Assembly: GCF_036492835.1 (NCBI RefSeq)
Contig: NZ_AP025327.1
Span: forward strand, 1-37,745
Direction of reading: 5' to 3'
Origin: Fulvitalea axinellae
Lineage (GTDB): Bacteria; Bacteroidota; Bacteroidia; Cytophagales; Cyclobacteriaceae
Length of the DNA: 37,745 nucleotides
This document shows, piece after piece, positions 7,875 through 15,297 of the stretch; within the stretch, counting starts at the first letter, position 1; each line of letters opens with the position of its first letter. The notes under the pieces are model-generated. The model was not told the origin of the DNA. It saw only the letters and a program-made list of their open reading frames with translations, and did not search any database. The position numbers and the translations under genes were made by a program.

Positions 7875-8430
7875 TCGCTATCCGCTTGCTATTCCGGGAC
7901 TGCTGTTTTTTGTCGTGGTCTTTATCTGCTTCTTTAACATGGACCGATTCCCTTGGGAGGAACAACCTCCGAGCGTAACGGTAACACATGACACCGTAGA
8001 GGTGGTAAAGACTGTAACGGACACCGTGTTTTCCGAAGAGGTGGTAAATGTTCCCGTACTGGTTTCCGTAGTCGATTCCGTACGGGTTCCGGATACGGTT
8101 CGGGTTTGTAGCCGTTGCGCTGTCTGGGGCGAGTACGCGGGCACGGTTCCAGTAGACGAGGGAATCGTGAAATACCGGGCCGAGGTAGCCGGAAGGTTTC
8201 GGAATATAAGCCTGAGCTTCGCCGATCTGAGGCCCGTTACAACCAAGTACATAACCAAACATGTATTGGAGAAGGAGGCCTTCAGGAGCGGTTTTTACGC
8301 CGGTGGATTTGCCGGGTTTAAAGCGTTCGGGCCGTCGTTCTCATATGTCCGGCCACGGGATGCCATTACGGCAAGTTGGGACGCCGGGGGAGGCGGTTTT
8401 TCGGTCGGTTATCAGCGCCGTTTATTCTAA
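7867..8430 (+). CDS. Membrane-anchored envelope protein of the lysis cassette (spanin-like role possible)
   Basis: A 187-residue protein with an N-terminal membrane anchor (residues 8-24, AIPGLLFFVVVFICFF). A valine/threonine-rich extended region follows (residues 40-85), then CSRC at about 79-82. The C-terminal part is rich in glycine and aromatics and ends in a phenylalanine (GGGFSVGYQRRLF), resembling outer-membrane beta strands. The layout could link inner and outer membranes, the job of spanins in Gram-negative lysis. It directly follows the amidase and holin candidates. Spanin function is inference; no homologue is recognised. Confidence 0.6.
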   Translation: MDDRYPLAIPGLLFFVVVFICFFNMDRFPWEEQPPSVTVTHDTVEVVKTVTDTVFSEEVVNVPVLVSVVDSVRVPDTVRVCSRCAVWGEYAGTVPVDEGIVKYRAEVAGRFRNISLSFADLRPVTTKYITKHVLEKEAFRSGFYAGGFAGFKAFGPSFSYVRPRDAITASWDAGGGGFSVGYQRRLF

Positions 8431-8510
8431 AAAACGCAACCCAAAATCACTGGATTTTTTCCGTAAATATCTGTATATTAATACTTTATGGAATTAAAAA
8501 CAGTAGAAAA

Positions 8511-8969
8511 ATGGCTCTGCAAAACATCACCGTCCCGCTAAGTCCTTCCGCTAAAAAATATATGATCCGGATGTACGGAAAAACACCCCGTATGACCCGG
8601 CATGACCATATCGGAAAGAAGTTCTTCGAGCTGATCGAGCGGAAGAGCTGGGACGGTCGTTACATTTATCGTTTTGACGAATCGAAGTCGCTTAAGTTCT
8701 TCGCGGATCTCCGTATCGACCGGCGACATCCGCCTCACTTCGGGCACAAATCGGCAGCGGAATTCTCCGCGCATATCGAAAACCATGTGGCGGATATAGC
8801 GAATTGGTTTATCTATGGAAACCTGCACCACACGAACAGCATAAAAGAGGCAATCTTATTGTTTATGGACAAGTTTAATTTCGAAGAATCGGAACTGCCG
8901 TATGAAACCATAAAAAAACGGTTTTATCGCTGGGAAAAGAGCATGGGATACGGAAAAAAATTTGCATAA
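8511..8969 (+). CDS. Hypothetical phage protein
   Basis: A 152-residue protein of unknown function. The start is set at the ATG at 8511 (MALQNITVPLSPSAKK) because the 81 nt before it are AT-rich and non-coding in character (TATATTAATACTTTATGG). It is basic and histidine-rich, with a C-terminal helical part (SIKEAILLFMDKFNFEESEL, then YETIKKRFYRWEK) that could bind nucleic acid. It lies between the lysis cassette and the next gene, with its own upstream spacer and a likely terminator after it, so it may be transcribed separately. A regulatory role is possible but unproven. Confidence 0.62.
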   Translation: MALQNITVPLSPSAKKYMIRMYGKTPRMTRHDHIGKKFFELIERKSWDGRYIYRFDESKSLKFFADLRIDRRHPPHFGHKSAAEFSAHIENHVADIANWFIYGNLHHTNSIKEAILLFMDKFNFEESELPYETIKKRFYRWEKSMGYGKKFA

Positions 8970-9052
8970 ATTTTCAGAAAAAAACGTCCTTTTCGGTAGT
9001 GGTTTTGTCCCTCTTATTGACTTGGAATAACACAATAAAAATAGCCGTTTCA

Positions 9053-9073
9053 AGCCTTTAAAGGCTGTTTTTA
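9053..9073 (+). terminator. Probable weak terminator
   Basis: The palindrome AGCCTTTAAAGGCT is followed by GTTTTTAT. The stem is only about five pairs. It lies about 80 nt after the gene ending at 8969, in a 174-nt gap that otherwise holds no gene. Confidence 0.45.
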
Positions 9074-9143
9074 TCGTAAACATTATATATGTATAGGCAT
9101 AACGCTGTATACTGTCCCTCGGCGTTAAAATAGTACGCAAAAA

Positions 9144-9617
9144 ATGGAATATAATATAAGCGGAATCGAAGCCGTGTTTTTGGCCTTGGCATCCGATCTG
9201 GCGGCTGAAATAAACGACCGGAAGCCGGTTGTTACGGAGTTGGTCGAGTTTCGGCAAGGGACCAAATTCCTTATGGCCGACGCCATTCCCGGAACGATAA
9301 AGTTTACGGAAAAACCGAAATCGTCAGGCAAGGGCGTTTTGTACCAGCCACGGCTGAGCTTTACGCTTAACCGAAACGACAGCGACAGCGAGGCGTTCCT
9401 CTCCAGATATTTTAAGAAAAATATTTTGGTCTTGCTGATAGACAATAACGGGCACGCTTGGATCGCAGGGGACCAGAACAACGGGCTGGAGCTTAGCTAT
9501 GTTTCCGACTTCGGGCAAGCGTCCGGAAAGCGGAACCAAGTCCGCGTAACGGTAAAGGCCGATACGCGAAACAAGACCAGAAGATACACTGGGCAGGATA
9601 TCCGCACACTTTTATAG
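9144..9617 (+). CDS. Hypothetical phage structural-region protein
   Basis: A 157-residue soluble protein. Sequence such as GTIKFTEKPKSSGKGVLYQP and the alternating strands LSFTLNRND, ILVLLIDNNGHAWIAGDQNN and VRVTVKAD suggest a beta-sandwich. The ending RYTGQDIRTLL is compact. The family is not recognised. It sits just before the prohead protease, and its stop TAG abuts the GTCC box of the next promoter module. Likely a minor virion or connector protein; no enzyme motif is seen. Confidence 0.65.
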   Translation: MEYNISGIEAVFLALASDLAAEINDRKPVVTELVEFRQGTKFLMADAIPGTIKFTEKPKSSGKGVLYQPRLSFTLNRNDSDSEAFLSRYFKKNILVLLIDNNGHAWIAGDQNNGLELSYVSDFGQASGKRNQVRVTVKADTRNKTRRYTGQDIRTLL

Positions 9618-9651
9618 TCCTTCCCGACCATTTTTTCAGCTCTTACATTGC
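9617..9651 (+). promoter_or_regulatory. Candidate promoter module GTCC-N23-TACATTGC before the protease gene
   Basis: ATAGTCC (GTCC 9617-9620), a 23-nt spacer with ATTTTTTCAG, then TACATTGC (9644-9651). It lies 35 nt before the GTG start of the capsid protease. Confidence 0.5.
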
Positions 9652-9686
9652 TTCCGAAATAATTCGAACCCCTAACAGGAAGCGAT

Positions 9687-11048
9687 GTGATACAAAATTT
9701 TCAGCTTCTCTCATCCATTTTCCGCCAACCTTGGGCGATCTCTCCAGAGTTCGCCCAGTCCTATTTCCCTCTTATCTCTCGCCTTGCCGAAGGCGCCGAT
9801 ATGGGCGGGGATATGGATTTGGACATGGACAGGAAAACGGAACATGAGAAAGAGATTATCGCCAGCCAAAACCTGCCGATGGCCGGATCTGGCGGGGAAA
9901 GCGAGGAATTCGATTGGTGGCTTCGGGGATACAACCCCAAGACCGGAAGGGTACAGACGAAAGTAAACCGTTTCTCTGACTTGCCGGACGGATCGGTAGC
10001 CATTATCCGTAATGTCGGAGCCATGATGAAGGCCGACCAATGGTGCGGACCGATGGGATCGGAGACCAAAGAGCGAATCCTTATGTCGGCTGTAGGTTCC
10101 GACAATATCGTCGGGATCGTGTGGGAATGCGATTCGGGCGGCGGTATGGTGGCCGGTACGGAAAGCCTCGCCGGTACGCTGGAATACGCCGACAAAATCA
10201 AGCCCACGATTACGTTCGTAAACGGAATGACTTGCTCGGCCTGTTACTGGACAGCCTCCAAAACCCGACATATCATGATGGGTGGCAAGACTTCGGAGGT
10301 CGGAAGCATCGGCACTATGATTAGCTGGTGGGACATGCAAGGCTATTACGAAGAGCAGGGCTACAAACTCCACACGATACGGGCATCCAAATCCACGGAC
10401 AAAAACGAGGACTTTTACCAAGCCCAAAAAGGGAATTACGAGCCGATCATAAAGGAGACGCTGGACCCGATAAACGAGGAGTTTCACGCGTCCGTGAAAG
10501 CTTCCCGGCCGGGGATAGACAAGGATTGCTTTTCGGGGAAAGTCTATTTCACGGCCAAAGCGCTGGAAAACGGACTTGCGGACAGCGAAGGTACTCTTCA
10601 GGACGCCATCGATTTTGTACTGGCCGAAGCGGAAAACAAGACAGGATCAAACAGTAGTAACGATAACGAAACAGAGATGTCAACAGAAAAAAAATCTCTA
10701 AAGCAGTCCGTCGCTGACGCCGTAGCAAGCGCTTTGGGCGCTGACGACATGGCGTCGAAAGTAACGGCGCTCGAAGGGGAAAGAGACTCCGCACAAGCGT
10801 CGCTTGCGACGGCGGAAAAGGAAAGGGACGACGCCCAAACCGCCAAAACAAAAGCGGAAGGCGATCTGGCCACGGCGAAAACCCGTATTTCGGAACTCGA
10901 AGCCGAGGTGACAAGGCTCGGAGGACTTACGAACACGAACAAAGACCGTGTTCAGAATAAAAATACCGAGACCGAAAACGAGGAGGATCAGAGCGGGATT
11001 AACGCGCAGATCAAAGCCATGCGACAAGAGCAAGGGATCGAAGACTAA
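9687..11048 (+). CDS. Prohead protease (S49/SppA-like) fused to a scaffold-like coiled coil
   Basis: A 453-residue capsid maturation protease. The N-terminus (SIFRQPWAISPEFAQSYFPL) is typical of phage S49 proteases and supports the GTG start at 9687. The core shows DSGGGMVAGT (about 149-158) and the nucleophile Ser184 in TCSACYWTAS, aligning with the SppA pattern AASGGYYLAS. A lysine in IRASKSTDKN (K235 or K239) may be the general base. From about residue 310 the protein becomes an alanine/glutamate/lysine-rich coiled coil (to about 405) with a polar tail, resembling an internal scaffolding domain that would be cleaved off during maturation. The capsid gene follows 25 nt later. Confidence 0.85.
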   Translation: MIQNFQLLSSIFRQPWAISPEFAQSYFPLISRLAEGADMGGDMDLDMDRKTEHEKEIIASQNLPMAGSGGESEEFDWWLRGYNPKTGRVQTKVNRFSDLPDGSVAIIRNVGAMMKADQWCGPMGSETKERILMSAVGSDNIVGIVWECDSGGGMVAGTESLAGTLEYADKIKPTITFVNGMTCSACYWTASKTRHIMMGGKTSEVGSIGTMISWWDMQGYYEEQGYKLHTIRASKSTDKNEDFYQAQKGNYEPIIKETLDPINEEFHASVKASRPGIDKDCFSGKVYFTAKALENGLADSEGTLQDAIDFVLAEAENKTGSNSSNDNETEMSTEKKSLKQSVADAVASALGADDMASKVTALEGERDSAQASLATAEKERDDAQTAKTKAEGDLATAKTRISELEAEVTRLGGLTNTNKDRVQNKNTETENEEDQSGINAQIKAMRQEQGIED

Positions 11049-11073
11049 ACATTAACCGTCTAATTGCACAGAA

Positions 11074-12162
11074 GTGGAAGAACTACAATTGACAACAAAC
11101 GACATCGAAAAGATCAGGGGCTATTTTGGTAAGCACTACAAGACTCTTTTCGGGAATAAGTTGCTGATGATGATCAGCTTCTTTTCGAACCCCTATTATC
11201 TGGTGATCAACAATCTCCGCAAGCCTCAAAACCTCATAAAGATGGTTCCGGGCCGAGGTATGAGACCGTTGGACCTGAACGTTGAAAAAGCGATTTCGGG
11301 AAGGGAATGGTCAGGCAGGGAGATAGCGCCAAAAAAGGGAATGAAAATAATCGAGGTGAAGCCGGAAGAGTTGCTTGATACTTTCCAGTCGGAAATGTTA
11401 AGTGCGGACTCTAAACGGGAGCCTTTTGAGGCTTGGTGCTGGGCCGAAGAGTTTGCCGTGATAGGTGACGAAATCGAATCGGGCGCTTACAATTCGAAGG
11501 ACCGGTCCAAAGCCGAAATATACGATTCAACCAAATCGTACGAGGCAGGCGAATTCGTTAAGTTCGGACCCGACAGGCTGATCTTTGAAGCTTTGTCGAA
11601 CACTAGCGCCGGGGAATCTCCGGAATCCGCTTCGGCTAAATGGGAGGACGTGACACTTTCCTCTATCTGTGACGGGTGGGGAACCATATTCAAGGATCTT
11701 ATCGCTTCCGGAGAGGTGGTTCCTGTAGTTACGGGCGAAATCGACGCAACGAACGCGAAAGAAAGCATCCAGAAGGTGTATAACGCTATGCCTACGAAGA
11801 TGAAAAGCAAAGTAAAGAACGGCCGGATTGAGGTTTCTTATAGCGTGTTCGAATTTTACCTGCAACAACGCAACAACGAGCACAAAGAGAAATTCGGCGC
11901 CGAAGCTCCGGAACTGGACCACTACTACGTCCCAACGTCTAATCGCAAATGGGAAATCGTTCCGGTACTCCATAACGGGGACTCGCAACGTATTGTAGCC
12001 ACATTGCCGAAAAACCTTGTCGTGGGCACGGACAAAGTGACTGATTACGGCAAAAAGTCAAAAGTCTTGGAGACCCTGCACGGGTACAAGGGAAAAGTAA
12101 CGGCGACACTAGCCTTTCAGGTTCAGGATCCGTCCGTGTTGTTCATCAACGATCGTCCGTAA
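11074..12162 (+). CDS. Major capsid protein with inserted carbohydrate-binding-like module
   Basis: A 362-residue protein, most likely the HK97-fold major capsid protein because it directly follows the protease/scaffold gene. The opening helical part, the middle KVYNAMPTKMKSKVKNGRIE region (like the A-domain 'sample a subunit copy' segment) and the C-terminal TATLAFQVQDPSVLFIND strands fit. Residues about 149-193 form an inserted block (IYDSTKSYEAGEFVKFGPDR onward, ending with AKWEDV). Its Y-x4-Y-x-x-G-x-x-V and P...W spacing matches small chitin/cellulose-binding CBM5/12 modules. That would be a surface decoration on the capsid. No cleavage site is evident near the N-terminus. Confidence 0.75.
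   Translation: MEELQLTTNDIEKIRGYFGKHYKTLFGNKLLMMISFFSNPYYLVINNLRKPQNLIKMVPGRGMRPLDLNVEKAISGREWSGREIAPKKGMKIIEVKPEELLDTFQSEMLSADSKREPFEAWCWAEEFAVIGDEIESGAYNSKDRSKAEIYDSTKSYEAGEFVKFGPDRLIFEALSNTSAGESPESASAKWEDVTLSSICDGWGTIFKDLIASGEVVPVVTGEIDATNAKESIQKVYNAMPTKMKSKVKNGRIEVSYSVFEFYLQQRNNEHKEKFGAEAPELDHYYVPTSNRKWEIVPVLHNGDSQRIVATLPKNLVVGTDKVTDYGKKSKVLETLHGYKGKVTATLAFQVQDPSVLFINDRP
11518..11652 (+). other. CBM5/12-like module inside the capsid gene
   Basis: This encodes residues about 149-193 of the capsid protein. Key positions: Y150, Y156, G159, V162, F164, G165, a hydrophobic pair L169-I170 with F171, G180, P183 and W190. The order tyrosine, glycine, valine, aromatic, then P and W is the signature of short carbohydrate-binding domains often found at the ends of chitinases. 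Confidence 0.55.
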
Positions 12163-12223
12163 GCTCGGCCGGATGCCGTAGGCTAGGGTTAAGATCCGCA
12201 ATTGTAGGATAAATAATCGTACT

Positions 12224-12547
12224 ATGTCTGAGACTAAAGAAAATACAAAAGAACTTACTCCCGAAGAGATGAAAGCGAAAATCATCCAGCTGGAGAAGGA
12301 GAAGGGCAACGCTTTGAAAACGGTCGAAAATCTCACGAAGGCGGCCGAAGAAAGCGTAAAAGATGAGGCGGGAAAGTACCCTGTCTTTACTTTCGCTAAG
12401 AAAAAATACGAGCTGGTAATCCCGAAAGCCAAGCATACTTTCAAGGGCAAGGCCATTATCGTAGACAAGGCTTCGCTGACAAGCGAAAAAGGTCTTTTGG
12501 GCGATCTTATTTCAATCGGATACGCAGGACTCAAGGAGGTTAAGTAA
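12224..12547 (+). CDS. Small head-region protein
   Basis: A 107-residue protein with a charged coiled-coil N-terminus (residues 5-50, rich in E and K), then a compact beta part (KYPVFTFAKKKYELVIPKAK). It lies between the capsid and the tail-tube-like gene and overlaps the latter by one nucleotide (TAATG). It may be a head decoration or head-tail joining accessory. No family is recognised. The start is the first ATG after a 61-nt spacer. Confidence 0.68.
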   Translation: MSETKENTKELTPEEMKAKIIQLEKEKGNALKTVENLTKAAEESVKDEAGKYPVFTFAKKKYELVIPKAKHTFKGKAIIVDKASLTSEKGLLGDLISIGYAGLKEVK

Positions 12548-13089
12548 TGGGATACGCGTATAAAGCAATTGACCGCAACCGGGGCGTTGAGAACGCTCCG
12601 GGCGGTGAGCAGGCCGTCTTTGTGGCGAGCGTCGATGATTTCGAGGAGATCAAGAAAACGAAGACGACAACGGAGCCGGGCGATTCCTGCACCATCGACG
12701 GGGACCACACTTTCAAAACCGGAAAGGGGTTCGCCAAAATCTATATGTCCGATGAAGTCATGCAGGCTCTAATGGAATCGATTTCCGAGGCGGGGTCTAA
12801 GCAGTACAACATCAAAGCGATGGGGTATCTTCCGGGCTTGAATCCCGTCAATTCGGAATTTGCCACAGCGATCCAAAACGACGACGTGATCCTCCTTGTT
12901 CCGTTACGCAATGGACATGTTCTCCAGTTGGGTTATATGGGCACTGTTGTCGCTTCGGGCGCCAAATGCGCGTCTTCCGGCGATTCCGGAATAGCTTCCG
13001 GGGGCAAAGCCGGACATTCGTTCGAATTCTCCAGCTATCAGCGTCCGCTGTATTATGAAGGAGCGATCACGGAAGTCCCGACAGCCTAA
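12547..13089 (+). CDS. Probable major tail tube or head-decoration protein
   Basis: A 180-residue beta-rich protein. Features are a central KGFAKIYMSDEVMQALMESI segment, VILLVPLRNGHVLQLGYMG strands, a glycine/serine-rich flexible stretch (ASGAKCASSGDSGIASGGK) and a closing AGHSFEFSSYQRPLYYEGAI strand. The last part is like the final strand of phage tail tube proteins, where a G-x-x-F-x-F precedes an aromatic-rich end. Position after the capsid gene and before tail assembly genes fits. The alternative is a capsid decoration protein. Confidence 0.6.
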   Translation: MGYAYKAIDRNRGVENAPGGEQAVFVASVDDFEEIKKTKTTTEPGDSCTIDGDHTFKTGKGFAKIYMSDEVMQALMESISEAGSKQYNIKAMGYLPGLNPVNSEFATAIQNDDVILLVPLRNGHVLQLGYMGTVVASGAKCASSGDSGIASGGKAGHSFEFSSYQRPLYYEGAITEVPTA

Positions 13090-13264
13090 GTACCGGTGCC
13101 TGATCAGCCAGACGACGGTCACGACCCGAAAGCCATTTCGAAGACGCTTACACCTCCATGATCTTACGGACAGGGAGATCGGGCAAGGGCTTAAGACCGG
13201 GGAGCTGATTGGGCTGTTCGAAGAGATACCGGCCGAGGATGAGGATACGCAACAGGAACAATAA
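13055..13264 (+). CDS. Small hypothetical protein overlapping the tail-tube-like gene
   Basis: A 69-residue protein. The C-terminal half (KPFRRRLHLHDLTDREIGQG, then ELIGLFEEI and a terminal glutamate/glutamine-rich tail) has real protein character and amphipathic helices. The first 20 residues are basic and overlap the previous gene by 35 nt, so the true start is uncertain; the only in-frame alternative before residue 20 would be a CTG. A strong terminator begins 8 nt after the stop. It is possibly the last gene of the head operon. Confidence 0.5.
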   Translation: MKERSRKSRQPKYRCLISQTTVTTRKPFRRRLHLHDLTDREIGQGLKTGELIGLFEEIPAEDEDTQQEQ

Positions 13265-13272
13265 AAAAACAG

Positions 13273-13307
13273 AAAGACCGACGGGGTTTCCCGCCGGTCT
13301 TTTTTTG
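13273..13307 (+). terminator. Rho-independent terminator closing the head operon
   Basis: The stem AAAGACCG-A-CGGG / CCCG-C-CGGTCTTT (one A/C mismatch) with loop GTTT is followed by a T run. The GTCC box of the next promoter module begins at the end of the T run. Confidence 0.88.
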
Positions 13308-13341
13308 TCCTCCCCAAAGCGATTCCGGCCAGCTACATTCG
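13307..13341 (+). promoter_or_regulatory. Candidate promoter module GTCC-N23-TACATTCG
   Basis: TTTTGTCC (GTCC 13307-13310), a 23-nt spacer containing GATTCCGG, then TACATTCG (13334-13341). The start codon is 3 nt later. It opens the tail operon immediately after a terminator. Confidence 0.62.
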
Positions 13342-13344
13342 GAT

Positions 13345-14010
13345 ATGCTTACGATCGGGGACTTCTATAACGACAACATATTCGACTATGAAAAAGCGCT
13401 TGAATATCTCGAAAAACACTCCGGGAACGAAACGCTTGTCGCCACGGCCAGACGGCTGGCGGGAACTCGTGTCGGGGATACCTTCACCGAAAATGCCGTT
13501 AGCGAAATCTTGGGAAGGCGGGAGCCTACCGGAGAAGAAGAGCGAGAGACGGAAAATCCGGTAAAAACTCCCGCCCAGGAGGAAGGTGAAAAGCGAGGCA
13601 ACGGACTGCCGTCCGGCTTCGAGCTGGAGGTTTTCGAAGAGCTGAAGCGGGATTTGTCCGTAGCGGTATCCGAGGCCTCGCGACTCCACGCATCGCTTTT
13701 CGAAGCGGGATCGGACGACGAAAGAAAAGAGATAGCGGGGAATATCCTCAAGATAACGCGCGATGACCTGCCGAAGTTCCGGGAACGGATAGACCACTAC
13801 CGCAACACCGCCGAAAAGCTTCCGCATCCATGCGTAATTGTCCGGGCGCCTTCGCGGGACTTCGGGAAAGTGGAATTGCTGGAGCTGATAAAAATAAAAG
13901 GGAACCTGACTTCATACATTTCCAGAAATACGGACAAGGAAAAGCGGGCGCAATGGCGGGCCGATTTGGAGGCGATAGAGAACGAAATAAAAAGATTCAA
14001 AAGGATATGA
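13345..14010 (+). CDS. Hypothetical tail-region protein
   Basis: A 221-residue soluble protein. The N-terminus (MLTIGDFYNDNIFDYEKALE) is compact. Residues 55-85 are a polar glutamate-rich linker. The rest is helical (ELKRDLSVAVSEASRLHASL; the C-terminal RADLEAIENEIKRFKRI looks like a coiled coil). It starts the tail operon and is coupled by ATGA to the next gene. Helical proteins at this place are often tail assembly chaperones, but I see no specific signature, so that is a guess. Confidence 0.65.
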   Translation: MLTIGDFYNDNIFDYEKALEYLEKHSGNETLVATARRLAGTRVGDTFTENAVSEILGRREPTGEEERETENPVKTPAQEEGEKRGNGLPSGFELEVFEELKRDLSVAVSEASRLHASLFEAGSDDERKEIAGNILKITRDDLPKFRERIDHYRNTAEKLPHPCVIVRAPSRDFGKVELLELIKIKGNLTSYISRNTDKEKRAQWRADLEAIENEIKRFKRI

Positions 14011-14783
14011 AAGCGATCACATACACCAAACCTTTTCTTTTTTTCTGGACCCGAACGGTCCGTGTTCCGGTGCCGGACAGCTTCGGGGAACTGTCGGCGG
14101 ACCAGCTCCGGATTATCCTCAACATTCTGCACAACGGGACATCCAAGAGGCAAATCCAGCTTTGCGTTTTGGCGGTTTTGCTCCGCAAAAAGTCGCTTTT
14201 CGCCATTACGCCTTTTACCGAGTCGCTTTCCGCGAAATGCATGCTCGGGGGGAAAGTGAAACGACAGATAGAGCATCTGACGGACTGGATAATAAAATCG
14301 AAATGGGAGCTTGAAAGAAACCCTTATCCGCAGTTGGCCGGGCTGTACGCCAGTGATCTGGAGCGGGTTTCCGCTTCGGAGTTTATGGAAATCATGGGGC
14401 ATTTCCAAGCCTATCACGCAAAGCGGGAAGAGGCGGATTTAAACAAGCTTCTGGGAAGCTTGTACAGGACCGAAGGAACGGATTTCGATCAGGAAAAGGT
14501 ATCGGAATACGCCGACAGGTTTTCGCGCGTATCGATGGATTACAAACGTCTTGTGGTCATTTGGCTGGAAACGGAAATGGACTGCTGGGCCAAAACCTTT
14601 CCGAGCGTCTTCGGGGGAGGATCAAAAGGCAAATCGAAATTCGGTTGGTTCGACACGATAAAGTCGATCAGCGCCGACGATTTCGGCACCATCGAGCAGA
14701 AAGAAAATACGCCGATGTCCAAACTGCTTATGAGCTTGGAAATCGATATGGCCAACGCAAAAAAAGCGAAAGCAAATGTTTAG
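14007..14783 (+). CDS. Hypothetical tail-region protein
   Basis: A 258-residue protein. I start it at the ATG overlapping the previous stop (ATGA at 14007-14010), giving MKAITYTKPFLFFWTRTVRV. The in-frame sequence upstream is just the shadow of the previous gene. It is largely helical, with tryptophan- and tyrosine-rich middle helices, and ends in a lysine/alanine-rich tail. It overlaps the next gene by 8 nt. The function is unknown. The small block 13345-15297 occupies the place of tail assembly chaperone and tail completion genes. Confidence 0.65.
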   Translation: MKAITYTKPFLFFWTRTVRVPVPDSFGELSADQLRIILNILHNGTSKRQIQLCVLAVLLRKKSLFAITPFTESLSAKCMLGGKVKRQIEHLTDWIIKSKWELERNPYPQLAGLYASDLERVSASEFMEIMGHFQAYHAKREEADLNKLLGSLYRTEGTDFDQEKVSEYADRFSRVSMDYKRLVVIWLETEMDCWAKTFPSVFGGGSKGKSKFGWFDTIKSISADDFGTIEQKENTPMSKLLMSLEIDMANAKKAKANV

Positions 14784-15297
14784 CCACAGCGACTATATCA
14801 GTCTGTTTGAGGGCATCGCCGAAAAGCATGTCGATATCCGGCACAAGGACGGCGGGGAAGCTTTCGCCGTTATCCAGATCGAGCCGAACAGCCTTTTCGA
14901 CTCTATCGACTTAAGTGACTACAAGAACGCCAAGAAACGGATCAAGGCGCCATTTATGATCCTTCAGGCAGAGGACTCGGAGTATGACAAGAAGTTCGAC
15001 CAAAAACGCTCGTACGTAAACGGCGCTTTTATAATCGCCGACAAGGTGAACGACCGTAGCGACAAGACGGAGATCAGGGAACGGACCAAGCGGATCGGGG
15101 AGGAGATAATCGGATATCTCGGGGAAAAGATAAACCACGGACGCCTTTACGGAGCCGATGTCCGTTTCTTGGAACCGAAAGCAAAGTCGGAATTCGTCGG
15201 GCCTTTCGACGGGTTTCTGGGCGCCCGTTTTTTGGTTACGTTCGAGCTTCTCGCTAACCGCAATTTGGAGTACAAACCAGAACGTTTCGGGGAATGA
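14776..15297 (+). CDS. Hypothetical protein, possible tail completion/terminator protein
   Basis: A 173-residue alpha/beta protein. Alternating strands and helices (AFAVIQIEPNSLFDSIDL, APFMILQAED, NGAFIIADKV, FLGARFLVTFELLANRNLEY) with an ordered C-terminal strand are compatible with a tail terminator-like fold, but no family is recognised. It overlaps both neighbours by a few bases, so the gene is clearly part of a tightly packed operon leading into the large SprB-repeat protein. Confidence 0.62.
   Translation: MFSHSDYISLFEGIAEKHVDIRHKDGGEAFAVIQIEPNSLFDSIDLSDYKNAKKRIKAPFMILQAEDSEYDKKFDQKRSYVNGAFIIADKVNDRSDKTEIRERTKRIGEEIIGYLGEKINHGRLYGADVRFLEPKAKSEFVGPFDGFLGARFLVTFELLANRNLEYKPERFGE

Noticed and set aside
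8376-8510. Longer start for the gene ending at 8969
   Set aside because: The added part overlaps the previous gene's end and an AT-rich spacer; the ATG at 8511 has a clean A-rich context.
8978-9010. Two further GTCC boxes (near 8988 and 9007) as promoter modules
   Set aside because: The sequence 23 nt downstream does not fit TANNTTCG and no gene start is close.
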